This document shows, piece by piece, positions 49,066 to 61,018 of a stretch of 64,000 nucleotides of DNA. Numbering within the stretch: the stretch's first letter is position 1; every line of letters begins with the position of its first letter. The stretch covers positions 15,740,469 to 15,804,468 of the forward strand of contig NC_088112.1 in the NCBI RefSeq assembly GCF_036370855.1. The letters are read 5' to 3'. The notes under the pieces are model-generated. The model searched no databases. It was not told where the DNA came from and was given only the letters and a program-made list of their open reading frames with translations. Source of the DNA: Dromaius novaehollandiae. Its lineage: Eukaryota; Chordata; Aves; Casuariiformes; Dromaiidae. The translations under genes and the position numbers were made by a program.

Positions 49066-51030
49066 CAGCTCTGTGCCGCAACTGGCGGATGAAGTGACAC
49101 CTCTGGAGAGCTCTGGCCCCACGGGAGCTTCGCAGCATTGCATCCAGCAGCCTGAGCAATCAGTGCAAGCCAAATGTGAATGAGCTGCACAACAGACCTC
49201 CGCAAAGGGAGCACATCACCTCCCTGTGATGTTTTGCCACAGTTGCTATTTCCGTTGCTGGCCCCTCCGAGCAGAGCTGTCAGGCTCCGTTCACCACAGC
49301 GAGTCCAGGACATCTCTGAGTGTCAGCAAGTGGCCAGCTGAGTGACACCGTGTGACTTGACCTGTGTTCGTCCTGCTCCTGGGGACAGCCTGGCGGCTAC
49401 TCAGGCAGAAATGGAAGAAGATTTAGATAGAAGGAGGATGCTCTTATCTATTGGGAAATTCTTGCCCACACCGCAGGGAATGTGATCCTGGCCGAATCGC
49501 TGAAAACGAGATATTTAAGTAATGGTGTGTATTTAGCATGCCAGCCACTTGGCTTCAGGGCCCATTTCCTTGGCTTTGGGTTGTTTACCATGTAGTAGGC
49601 AATTTTGAGTTCACGGCTTCTGAATTCAGGCTCTTGGCACACTGCTTTAGGTGGCAGTGACATCCCTGTTACTAAAGGGCTAGGAAAGCTTCTCTGTGTG
49701 CTACTTGCCCTCCTCAGGGATGAGAGTGCCTCTAAGTATTGTCTGGGAACAAATGGAGCAAGACATCTCCCTTTTGCTTGGAGAAAGTCTGAGAAATAAG
49801 TGCCCTGTTATAACTACTGCTCTTGCTCAGAGCCCTGGACCAGAGCACCCGGCTCGCGCCCTGCCTCTAGCCCTAACGCACTGAGGACAAGGTTGAGTCC
49901 CACCGGGCGGATCTGCTGCGAACACTCGGCAGTTCTTCTACCTTGTACTGCTGTTCTCATTGTTGTCACAAGTGCCATTACTGGAAACCCAGACTACAGT
50001 AACGACCCCAGACCTGTCGATGAGGTGACTATAAATTGCCATGTCTGAGGATAGCCCCATCAGCGCCAGGAGGCTGCTGCGAGGTTGCTGAAGTCCTCGC
50101 GCAGAGACTTGTCGTATTGCACTCACCTAGTGGAAGAGATAAGAAGCGCATTAGCAGATAGGAAAAGGAGCATCCGCATGTCACAGTCACTTCCCTGCTC
50201 ACACTCACGTTAACAAAGTTTCCTCTACCTCAGCTGGGCTAAGGGGCGCCGGGGCATTGCGGGGACGGAAGGACAGCAGCATTCCTGCAAAGGCTCCGCT
50301 GTCCTGGCTCTCTTGGACATAGCCATGTCCCTGGCTAGAAGCAGCAACGCACCCATGTTCCCATTACGTGGTGTATGGCACTCAGAATTGGATGTGTTAT
50401 CTGCATCTAGGCAACGCAAAGCTGCTGGCATTCAGAAATAAAGTTCTGAGTGCAGCTGTAGAAGAGGAAATTGGCTCTGGGATAAACGCTGGCCTCCTTA
50501 CTGTCTTTTTCCTTCGTTCTCTCAGTTATTCCTGGGGTAACTGGGCTGCTTTTTACTGTAGAATCACTCAGGAATCTCAACCCTTCTGTTTTGCTCATTT
50601 ACTGCTTCTGAAACCCACATCAGTTCCCTGCAAAACTTAAGAGCAAATGAGGCAATGGGCACCGAGTGTCCCGAGTCAGTGGCACTCATCTCTATTATAA
50701 ATCTGGCACCCTTGAGGCACAAGAGGACCATGTACAGTCTGAGATGAGGGAGAAATCTCCATTCTGACATGCGATAGTTGCCTTTTTCTGCTTGTGGACC
50801 TTTCCCAGAAGCAGTGGTGCTTCAGAGCACAGCTGCACACTGAGGCAGATTGCTGCAGGTGGACTACTGGTCTGGACTAGAACTGTGGGTTTTTAAAGTC
50901 TTTTCAGAATGGGAAGCAATTTTAATATATTACTTTTATCAACAGTTTGTAGGGACCGTGGAGAAGCCCTTCCTGTTGTCTTATGCCTGGAGTCTGTTAA
51001 TGCAAAGTCTCAAGGCATGTGACACTACCA
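49066..51030. other. Intergenic DNA, no gene recognised
   Basis: Chance open frames of 60-90 codons lie on both strands. No gene, RNA or repeat was supported. Confidence 0.45.
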
Positions 51031-51033
51031 CTG

Positions 51034-51470
51034 GGTTGGCAGAGGTGCAGACAAGTGGCTTTACAGGGTAGCATGGTTGCACCGGTGCAGACGCCTGGCC
51101 CTCACATCGGTGTGGCTGTGTGGCTGCAGGGAAACGGCCTTTGTAGATTGAGGTGGGTGCAGGGGTGCAGACGCCTGGCCTTTATAGCCTGGCGCGGGTA
51201 CACACAACTGCTTTTAGAGGTTGACATGGGTGCACGAGCACAGACATCTGGCCTTTACAGGCTGCCATGGGTGCAAGGCTGCAGATGCCTCCTTTTACAG
51301 GCTGACACGGGTGCCACAGCACAGATATCTCCCTTGACAGACTGGCACGGGTGCGAGGGTGCAGATGCCTCCTTTTACAGACTGGCACGGGTGCGAGGGT
51401 GCAGATGCCTCCCTTTACAGACTGGCATGGGTGCCAGGGTGCAGATGCGCCCCTTTGCAGCCTGACAGGT
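51034..51470. repeat. Minisatellite, 40-bp unit
   Basis: A tandem array of about eleven units has a type ACTGGCACGGGTGCGAGGGT followed by GCAGATGCCTCCTTTTACAG. From 51261 to 51460 five units step exactly every 40 bases, with unit ends at 51260, 51300, 51340, 51380, 51420 and 51460. Units further left are more diverged and vary in length. The array stays open in several frames although 40 is not a multiple of three, so the frames are repeat artefacts. It ends about 10-20 bases before the CpG island. Confidence 0.95.
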
Positions 51471-51479
51471 GTGCATGGC

Positions 51480-51910
51480 GTGGACGGCTGATGCCACGGC
51501 AGCGCCCGCCGCCGCAGCCGCCACAGCCCGACTTTTCGGGGAGGTGCTGGAAAGGCCCCTCCGCAGCAAGCGGCTCGCAGGGCCCCAAGACCCCGCGGCC
51601 ACGGGCAGCCCGTTCCCTGCTACAGCCGGGTCGGGCCGCCGGCGGGCCCCGCCCGCCGCCGCCGCCGGTTGGCGGCCGCCGCAGCGGGCGGGGCGGGCGG
51701 CGGTTTCGAACCGGCGGCGGGAGCGCGGTGTTGTCCGCCCGCCTCGTCCCGTCCCGCTGCTCTGCGCCCCGCTCCGCTCCACTCCGCCCGGCCATGGGGA
51801 ACGTCGAGTCCGTCCCGCGCGGCGCCGCCGGCCCCGGTGAGTGCGCTGGGGGTGTGACACGCGTGGGGCTGGCGGGGAAGCGCCCCCGCTGCGCCCGGTG
51901 AGCTGTGGGT
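51480..51910. promoter_or_regulatory. CpG island, probable promoter of a second gene
   Basis: About 430 bases are extremely GC-rich with dense CpG and CCG/GCC runs. No TATA box was seen. It contains a start codon with good context and a consensus splice donor on the + strand (see next feature). Open frames on both strands across it (up to 189 codons) result from composition. Confidence 0.8.
51794..51836 (+). CDS. Probable first coding exon of an MGN-start (myristoylation-type) protein, partial
   Basis: The ATG has a strong context (GCCATGGGG). The exon encodes MGNVESVPRGAAGP plus the first base of a further codon (probably Gly), then meets CCG|GTGAGT, a near-ideal splice donor (donor at 51837, phase 1). 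Gly2, with Ser at position 6, fits the N-myristoylation consensus. Neuralized proteins also begin MGN, and NEURL1B is next to DUSP1 in mammals and, as I recall, has a short first exon and a long first intron. FMNL3 also begins MGNLES. Against NEURL1B: in mammals it converges on DUSP1, whereas this exon points the same way as DUSP1. No downstream exon was recognised before 64,000. The gene is probably real; its identity is open. Confidence 0.45.
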
Positions 51911-51993
51911 GCACTGGGAGGCAGGTGTCGGTGCGCTGAGCCCCTTTGCTGCGCTGTGCTGATGGCCCGGCTGGGCATCCCCATCGCGTTTGG

Positions 51994-52051
51994 CTTTTTT
52001 TTCCTTTATTTTATTTTATTTTGTTTTGTTTTTTTTTATTTTTATATTTAT
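51994..52051. repeat. T-rich (TTTTA)n/(TTTTG)n run
   Basis: Nearly 60 bases of T-rich sequence with TTTTA and TTTTG units lie just downstream of the CpG island. Confidence 0.9.
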
Positions 52052-53600
52052 TCCCTTCCCCTCCCCAGCTGGGATTGTGGCAATACCATACTTTTGTCCC
52101 CTGCAGTTACTGCCCTGGAAACGGTCCTGCCAAATCCACCCTCTGTAATTCAAAGTCCTTCGCTCCAAAATGGCCTGCCAATCCCAGCTCGCCAGCTGCT
52201 AAAACAAACCTGGGAAAACAAATCGCTTCGTGCTGTCCCTGCGGTATCGGGTTCTTGTTGCCTTTTATGCCTCTCGCGTGCGCGCGTCCAAAAAGGCCAA
52301 CCGAAAGCAGCCTGGTTGGCTGGATTTGAAGGGAGCTCATAACTGAACTCAGCCAACCGGTACGAGATGCCAGCTCCGTAATACAAATAATCCTGTGTGG
52401 GAATAAGAAAAGTCTTGGGTAACGTGTAAGCTAGCATGAAGCATTGTCATTGTTATTATTTAGTAGCAAATTTTGGCAAGGCTGAACTTGTTTCTCGTTA
52501 ACCCCTCCTCGGCCTCAGGCCTTCAGGATCCACATGCTGTGTTTCAGGTAGCCTCGTGCAGAGCTGAGCCAGTGCATGTTACCTGTTGCAGGTTCATTTT
52601 TGAATGAAGTGTTGTAATGCTTCGTTCCTGGCTTTTGATGGAAATGTTAAAAACTTTAGCAAATTTGTTGGTATTCATAGCCTAGTCTTATTTGACAACC
52701 TTTAAAAACTTTTAATTATTTAGTTAGTATTTTCTCCCCCTCCGGAGAAAAACAAACCAGACTTTTTGCTGCTAGAAATATGCATTTTAATTAAATCACA
52801 ACATTGTCATGAGATCTGTAGTGTGATGTGCAGCAGGGCAATTTGTAAAACTGCATTGCTACCTGCTCGTCTGAGCTTCACATCCAGGTCTGTGTGGTAT
52901 TGAGGGAGGGGAGGAGAGATGGGTCCCTCTGGGGCTTGTGCCAGGGACCTCTGGAGAGCGGGGCTGTGTTGCCCTCCTCTCAGGTAGGTGGCAAATGCAT
53001 TTGCAGAGATCCAGCTCTCCCACCTTAAGCGTGTTTGCACTGATACCAAGTGCCACCTACTGCAAAAGAAAAGGGAGCATAGAGGCAGTGCAGAGCAGGC
53101 TGTTAAGACCTCTAAATCTGCAGTAAATACTTCCCACTCCAAGAAATAGGCAGTTTCAGGCAGTAGGCAGAAGAAGAAAAGAAAGGAAAGAATTTGGATC
53201 CTTATTTTTCTACTGGCTACTGCTCTCTCAGGTGAATGGGGCAATGCTGAGCTCAGGTGTGTGTGTACATTAAGGGAGGGCCACTGCTATTAAGTAGGGT
53301 GTTGCTAGCAGCTGATGGATGGAGCACTGATCATGTTCTCAGTGAACGAATGTGCTGGGTGCAGGTGCTGTTCTGCCTCAGCTGGTTCTCATGTTTCCTG
53401 TGTTTTGTTCTCCTGGGAGCTACTAAAGCTGTGTTTGTTTTTTGGGGTAGTTGGTCACCATTAAATTTACATGTTTGCTATGTGATTGAAGATTATTTCT
53501 AACCGATGCATAACTGCACTTCCTAATGTTGGTTTTTGTTTTGAAATCCAAACATCTAGGCTTTGATTATAAAACTGGTCCTGCAAAGCAGTACCTGAGA

Positions 53601-53638
53601 TAAAAACAAAACAAAACAAAAAAAAAAAAACAAAAAAA
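53601..53638. repeat. A-rich (AAAAC)n run
   Basis: AAAAC units pass into a run of 13 A and then more A-rich sequence. It is a simple repeat with no element recognised upstream. Confidence 0.9.
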
Positions 53639-54966
53639 TGTTGAGTTTATAGTATCAGGCAAGTCAGACCTCAATAATACGTTTAGCCAACAGTTACTGC
53701 TGCATTTCTGTTTGCTCAACAGAGAATATAAATGCATTTGTTGGTGTCAGTTCCAGGACTGGATATCAGAATTTGAACCAAGATTGAATTATTGTCAAGG
53801 ACTGAGAAAGCAAGCCTATATATAAATCTGTCTCCTCTCAATGTAAAGACATTTCTCCATTTGCAACAGAAATCAGACGAGTCATTTTCCAAAGCCAGTA
53901 GCCCTACTTGTGTTCTGACCAGTTGATTTCTATGCCTTCCCTCTTGCTAACCTTCTAGCTATGCCTTCTTCATGTGCCCAAGCCACCCATGTTTTCTAAT
54001 ACGGCTTCCACAGGGGCTACAGTTTCTGCAGCGTGAACTCTGTTGGCAGTAAGGCCTTTATTAGGGATTACCAGGTATAAACAAATCCACGCTGCTGTGC
54101 ACTCTACTGATGTGATCCTGTGCTGTTCACATCATACTGAGTCTGTGCTAAAGTGTGTAAAGAGATGCTCTGCCCAACAGCTCGTATGTGGTCAGCTGCA
54201 GCAGGACTCATTTTGGTGAGTTGGTGGCAATTCCAAGGGCCAGATCCTGCAGATGTTCACAGTAAAGGGTGATGCTCAGTCATGGCTTGCTCTGATCTTC
54301 ATGAGATCCCTCTGGCTTTGAGTTCTCAGCCAGCTCGTTGTGCTTGCTTGGGCATGGTCCTGTTTCTTGTGTCTCTTACGGCTGACTTTGAATACACTAG
54401 GAAATGGTTTTGCCTTATTCCAGCAGACAAAACAAAACCGCTTTCTATTTTCTGATTCAGCTTGGTTCTGAAGGCGCCCATCCTCTTTGATCTGTATCGA
54501 CTACACCTTTTATCCCTAGAGAAGCTACAGGTGAGTCCGCTCTATAGGTTATACCCGAAGACTTAGACAACCAGACTGTGTATATGCAGGTGTCAGGAGG
54601 ATGTTAGCTATTGGCCTTTATCCTGTCAGGGAGGCTGTGCTTGACAAAATTGCTTGCTTGAGGTATCTTGTTCTGACGTGAAAAATGTCAGTGTTTCTAA
54701 GCCCCATAACACTGATTTGCCTTATTTTGCATGCACCGTACTCCCCATTGGAAGGGCTAGTGAGAAAGGGGATATATGTTCTCTCTAAGAGCAAGTGCGT
54801 TACTGCTGTGGCTGGGAACTTCCTTCATCTCTAGCCTTCACCGAAGTGCCAGCAGAGAAGTATTATTTTATGAACGGTGTGTCCCTGTCCCCTCTGCTCC
54901 CCGGGGGACACTTGGCTCCGACAGAAAAGCGTCAGGTAGAGAGGAGGGCGCTGGGGCTTGGCCATC

Positions 54967-54987
54967 GGTCACTAGAGGGCAGCCGCG
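54967..54987 (+). promoter_or_regulatory. CTCF-like motif
   Basis: The phrase TCACTAGAGGGCAGCCGCG matches the core of the CTCF consensus (CCACNAGGGGGCAG) at most informative positions, in a GC-rich, CpG-bearing pocket (54.88-55.15 kb). It could mark an insulator 3 kb inside the presumed intron. Binding is not shown. Confidence 0.4.
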
Positions 54988-57900
54988 ATTAAAAAGTCAG
55001 CGCTGCTAATACGTAACCGGGCAGAAAAAAGGGCTGAATAAACGCCGGGGCGGACACGGCGAGCCGGGCTGCAAGGAGGGCACACGGCCACCCTGGTCCC
55101 CAGGAGAGCAGACCTCTCCTGGCGGCTGGGAAGGACACGGCTGAGAGGGAATCCCGATGCCATAAACGTGTTCATATGCGAAAACAAAAAGGAAAGCCTC
55201 TCCTTCGAGGTCTAGTGTAAGTTTTGGAAGCTGGCAGCTCTTGATGGCTTAGCTGTGCTGTTAGTGCAACAAATACTTCTTATTTCTGGACTGCTTCTTC
55301 TTTTTTTCCCTGCTGCCTTGAGCACAGGTGCCTTTCTTGGCACCGCAGCGGGCCGACACTTGCTTGGGACTGTTTCGGATGCAGGTGGCTGGGGGCTGCT
55401 GCCTGAATGAGACGTTTCAGTTGAGAATTTGCCTGAGGTCTGTATATGATGGCTGGAAATCAGTGTCTATTTTAGCTTCCTGAAAAGTGTTTGCAACAGA
55501 CAGGCAAGTCTCCAAGGGGTAATTATCTCTTGGTCAAAAGTAGCACTCCTTTGAGTGGGAGTCCAAGGAGAGCTTCTGGCTCATGTAAACTTTTTGTTTT
55601 AATGTTTCTTCAAAGCCACTGACCAAATTTAGCTGCCTCCAGGTGCAATTCACCTCCTTCAGACCACTGGGAAGCATTTCAATGTGGCAAGAGCTTTGAA
55701 TTCTTTACATCTTGTGCAACTCAACAAGGTCAAAAGTCACTGAAAGCTTTCTTTGAATAAGACAAGTTCACTTCTTATGTCTGTATTAGCTCAGTCACGG
55801 AATGATTGTCTCTATTAATGGTCTTTGAGTGCAAACCCAGATTGCAATGGTAGGGAGTATTAGAGGTCAAATTGAGGCCACAGGCCTCCGTAAGTCACTT
55901 TTTGGCTGTTGGTCTGGGACTTCCAGTGATCCATCAGTCTGGTTGGAGTGCTGGAGTTGTGGTTTGTATGTATGGCAGATCACAAAAATGGTTGCAAATG
56001 TTGGCAGATGTGCACATCCACCTTGTCTTGCTCAGTCTTTCTCCACCTGGCCAGCAGCTCCTCAGTGTCTGAGTGCAGCTTCTGTCCTTCCTTCCTTGTA
56101 CTTTACTTAGGAGCCCCCAATAACCTTGTGTCTCCAATCTTCTGTCTCTCCAGCTTGCAAGTGTTGTCCTTGTGTGTTGGACTGCTTGTTGGGGTGGGCA
56201 AACTGCCAGCAACTGCTGAGTGAGTACTTCTCTGAACCTGTACTTTGTGTTCGTCAAGTCTTTGAGACTCATTTTTGAGCCCCTCTAACCATTTTGCAAG
56301 TGCTTTTGGGACCCCTGCTTTGACACCAGTTGCTCAGCCTAGAGTTGGGTCCTTCTGCAACTTTGGAACAGTTGGACTCCTCGTTTGAAAAAAATCTTTC
56401 CTGGACCCATTTTTCAACTGAATAGCTATGAGCAAATACTCGAGAGTTCCCTGGAATGTGGCAAGGGAATTGTGGGGATCTGGGCAATTCAAGGAAAAGC
56501 CCCTCCAACACTTCTGAAGTCCCTTAGCTCTAAGCTCTTTGTTGGGCCTAGCCTTACTTTACAATGCTTGGGATTCCCTGAAAGCTATGGGATTTCTCCC
56601 GCTGAAGGCTATCCCTGAGGCCCTGATGCTGTAGAGGCAAGAGGATTTTGTTACTGAAAGGTTTCATTTCCCCCCTGCCCTTGTAGCAAAGCAGTACAGC
56701 CAGAAGGAAGAGACAATTTCTGGGCTTAGGTGGCGCCAAACCCTCAAGAAAGCCTGTGCCTGGTTTTTGCATTGCACTGGGGCTTCTGCCCCACTGTGGA
56801 TATGGGGCTGATCACTTTGCCTGTGACTCCCCTCTGCAAATGTGTGTAACAGCAGGTCCCAGCTGAGCTCTTACCTTACCTAGGTGACTTATGACTTATG
56901 CACATGGTGAACAGAAGGGAAGCTGACTCTTTCTTGTGGATTTAAGCATAATGCTTGGCTGGTATCTTGCAATACTTGATTTGTGCAGCTGGGAACTTAT
57001 TCATGTGTGTTTTGTCCTTACTGTCGTGCTGCTTGCTCCTAGTCACCATACCCGGCTGCCAAAATATTCTGTACTGCAGTTAATTCCCACATGAACTGTG
57101 TTTTCATGCATTGCTAGTCATGCATGGATTACCAGTAGTTAACTTCTGAGCTGACCTGCTCACATTAGGCTCCAGGAGGGCTCAGTTAGCTGCAGGGAAA
57201 ATAGATCACTCTCTTCAAGTTAAGTGTGGTTTAAAAGAAGTTTTCATTTTGCACCACATATTCTGTTTTCTCATTATGAAAGTTTTTGTGCAGACCTGCT
57301 GTTTATCACTCTGCAAAAAGCTGTAGAAGGTGCCAAGCTCTAGTTCACTTAGTGTCTTGGGACCTTACTGTACCTGATAGCCTTAGGTGTGCTTTTAGTG
57401 ACAAATGAATAACGCTCATGAAGATAACCAAGAAGGTGATGATAGAGAATACATGCTGTGTTTCTTCTTTAATGCATAGTGCTATTTCAGATCAGCCTGG
57501 AAGCATGGGCACATGGGATTCCCACCACCCCAGTGTCCTACGGCTGCAGTGAGCTGTGTGGTTTAGGAAGAGGTGATACTTAGTAGTGCTGTCTTGGCAG
57601 ATTCTGACTAATTCTGGCTCTGGTGTTTGCTGGTAGGCAGCTTTGGATTGCCATGGGACAAACACTAAGCAGCTGGTGGGCTGAGTCACCCTGTAACAGA
57701 TCCCCATTTGGCCAGGGGACTATCCAGAGGAGTATTATATATAATGCATTAGCACCTTGCTGTAGCTCACCTGTGGCTTAGTAGCCCAGAGGACAAAGAT
57801 AAGTGAGCGTTTTTCCCTTTAGTGTGGAAAGATTGAAGAGGCTGAATGATACACTTGCTGATCTTTCTGCTTAGCTATGAAATGCAGGCAATGGAGGTTG

Positions 57901-59164
57901 TTCCATAGGGCTTCTTCTTGCTTGCTTTTTTCTTTTATTCCTACATACTGAAGTGTGACCCAGCATGTCTTTTGTGCTGCAAATCCATCACTGTAGGTTG
58001 TATCTTGGGCTTAAATGTCTGCACAGCTGCTGTGACTTGTCCTGCATCTGCTTTTCAGGGAATTATAAAATGAAAGAAACCTAAAATCTATTTGCTTAAT
58101 AAAACATGGACAAATGTGTTAGGTCCTAGATGAAGTGACCAGTTGCCGGTGTGTGGGCAGATGGGATGACACTGTTGTGTCACCCTGTTACACCCCATCA
58201 GGGGCAAGTGCCTTATCTGCTCTGCAGGCTGCTGTACATACCTAAAACTGAGCGCCCACATGCCCTGACTGGAAAGGACCCTGGTTTCAGAGTCTGGCTT
58301 TCAAATAGTTAAGTTATAAATGCCTGCTCTTGCCTTGAACTGGAACACAAATGTTTATCATTTCTGTTACTCTCTTGATGGCTTTCCCATTAATTTAGTG
58401 CTGAGAAAGCCGTTTCTGGCATCAGCCGAGCGCCAGTCTGAAAGTCTGTTGAAGTTGTGGACTTTTCCCATCAAGGGCAGTAGGTTTGGTTTTACAGTCC
58501 TGCCCTCCGCCTGCCGAGGTGAAGCCTCTCCCATGCTTACGGCCTTACCTGTGCCTCTGCCCTTGCTGCTCGAGGCTGCTCCTGTGGCCGGAGAGCTGGC
58601 CCATGCGGGAGGCGTACTGGTCCTTCTGGGATGGGGCTACAAATCCTGTGGTGGAGGGTGAGAGGGTGTGAGGGTACAAAGGAATCTTTTAGAGACCTAC
58701 AACACTAAAATTCACCCAGCCCTCTATTGTCTCTATTTCTGGGCCTCTGATAAAAACTAAAGCTTGGTTCTAAATAACATGCAATATTTCAGCAAGGAAA
58801 AGCAAGACAAAGAGGCTATTTAAAGCTACCGTCTTTCCAGGGCTTGGCTCACAGACTCTGCTTCTTTTGTGTCATTGTGTCTGTGGAAAAAGCATACAAG
58901 AGGCTAACGAAATACAATGTGCACTTCTAAGTACAAATTTAGAAGGCATGCAAAGGTCAGATGTGGTGTACGCTCCGGCTGGGAGACGGAGGCTTTGGGC
59001 TGACGCTAAGTTAACTTGAATTTTTTGTAATGCAAGGCAGGAATATAAAAATGTACAATAGATGGCTGCACAGATGTAGTATATACCATGTACTTCAGCA
59101 AATACAATATACTACCCTGTTCAGCTTATTCCCAGGTGCTGTTTGTGAGTTTGAAAGTTAAGGC

Positions 59165-59330
59165 ATTATTTTCTACTCATGGCTCTGCTCTGTCTTGCCG
59201 TGTGATCTTGCATGACTAGTCTACTCTCTCAGTACCCCTCAGTGTCCCTGGTTGTATAATGAGACTATGAGTGCATATGTAAAATGTTTCAAGATCCATA
59301 AAAACAAATGCTAAATGTAGAGGTGTGTAA
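59165..59330 (+). repeat. MIR-like relic (sense)
   Basis: Successive blocks follow the full sense MIR order: TGGCTCTGCTCTGTCTTGCC, GTGTGATCTTGCATGACTAG, CTCAGTGTCCCTGGTTGTAT, AATGAGACTATGAGTG and GTAAAATGTTTCAAGATCC. This is the longest collinear copy seen in the window. Confidence 0.65.
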
Positions 59331-60039
59331 TAGGCCAAACCTCAGCAGGCACATTTATCTACCTACAGATGTTACCTCAAGGCTTAGAAAGCCCCCTGAA
59401 AAAAACTGATTTAACTTGTTTGGATATGATGAATCGTTGCTGTTGGCCTTGAGGGTGGGAGGAAGCAATGGCAGTGGTGAGGGAAGTTGTCCAAACAAAA
59501 CCCTAACAAACCCTGACCCCGCAACATGTGCCCTATTTGAAAGCAGCTGCAAAACTATGACACAGGCTGTTAACCTGGGATGCCTTTGCTCCGGCAGCAG
59601 GATGAGTCCGATGAAAGCGCTTGATAAAGGCTATGCTGGAGGCAGCGGGTTGTTTCAGGCCCTCCGAGAGGAGGGGGGCATGGGAGGGAGGCTGGAAATT
59701 CCCCCGGAGGAAAAGATAAGGGGGATGTGTGAGAAATTACAGCCAACAGGGTTGTGCCGCGCTGGTGGGGGAGAGAAAAAGCTGTTTGAATATTGGATCT
59801 GGACAAACTGGAGGCTGCTAGTCATGAGGGGGAGGGACAGTCTGAAGGCTGGGCTCTAGAGGCCAGATGGGATCTAAAACCCTGCTGCGAGCTCAGGAAA
59901 GCTGGAGGTGGGAATGTCGTCTCAGCAGCTTTGGACTACATGGGCTTGACCAACCTGAGCTCCAGCTTGGAGCACCCTATCTCAGCAAGCCCTCATCCGA
60001 ACACCAGTATTTCTTATGTGACCAGGTTTTAAGGCATTT

Positions 60040-60130
60040 TACACTTGTGGGGTTGTTTTACTGTCGTGATTGTCTGAAGGGGAAATTAAGGCATGAGATG
60101 CTACAGCTTGTCTGTAGTAGTTCACAAAAC
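60040..60130 (-). repeat. MIR-like relic (antisense), short
   Basis: CTGAAGGGGAAATTAAGGCA, TGAGATGCTACAGCTTGTCT and the following bases resemble the antisense 'gaggaaactgaggca..gaggtt..cttg' core. The match is short and diverged. Confidence 0.4.
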
Positions 60131-60390
60131 CTGTTGTGAATGGAGGGTGTCAGTTCTCCTGGGCACAGCGGTCCCTCGGAAAGCTTCAGAGAGGTCAGGA
60201 GTCCTGGCGAGATTCCCTGCTGTCACCTCCGAACGGTGCTGCCTTCGTGGTGCTTAGGGGATCTAAAAATATCATGTTTGTTCAAGCCATATCTGTGTTT
60301 CCTTTCTTCAGTGTTGTGATGGATTTTTGGCCGCCTTAGATTAATTCTCACAGAAGATTACTTTATCTTTTCAGGTGTCAAAGATTTTCT

Positions 60391-60421
60391 TAAAAAAAAA
60401 AAAACAAACAAAAAACAAAAC
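60391..60421. repeat. A-rich run with AAAC units
   Basis: Thirteen A are followed by CAAACAAAAAACAAAAC. It is a simple repeat only. Confidence 0.9.
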
Positions 60422-60991
60422 ACTTTCATGCTGAATTAATTTGTTCTCTGTCAAACCTGTTTTGTTTTTTCTGCTTGAACCTTATGAGTGGGAGAATCCA
60501 ATTCCCCGAAATGCGTGTGTGCCTCTTCTCCTGCGTGTGGCACTCGCATGCCAATAAATTCAAACCTTCAACCTGCAAAACCCTGTGGAGAATCGCAGCC
60601 CTCAGTCCCTGGTCTGCGAGGTAGGGCTGCCCCGGGAGCCCCCATCCCTGTGCAGTGGGATTCAAACCACCACCCTTCCCCAGTAAAGCCGTGTATGATC
60701 TTGACAGCGAGAGCGAGGAAAGGCAGGGCCTCGACACCTTCCATTTGGGCAGGGAAAACTACTTGGCAGAGGACCGACGGATGGAAACCTGGAGCCCTCC
60801 TTTCCCTCCCGTGTCTGCTCGCGCCTCGCGGAGGGATGCCAAAGGCAGTGGGAAGCAGTAGTGACAAGAGCTATTTCTTATCTTACCCACACCCAGATAT
60901 GTGGTTTATGTCTCCGGGGAAGAAAGTGCACATTGCAAACTGGTAAAGCAGCTTGTTTGCAGCCTGTGAGCTGTCTAGTGTTTTCTGATTT

Positions 60992-61018
60992 CCCCCCCCC
61001 CCCCCCTTTTCCCCCCCC
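60992..61018. repeat. C-rich run (C15 T4 C8)
   Basis: Fifteen C, four T and eight C follow each other. On the opposite strand this is a G-run pair that could stack. Confidence 0.9.

Noticed and set aside
51019-51984. Several 120-190 codon open frames on both strands
   Set aside because: They derive from the 40-bp minisatellite and the CpG island. The frames overlap and none matches a known protein beyond the short MGN exon.
59416-59859. 147-codon plus-strand frame as a possible second exon of the MGN gene
   Set aside because: No domain was recognised, no acceptor/donor pair in the right phase was found, and a minus-strand frame overlaps it.
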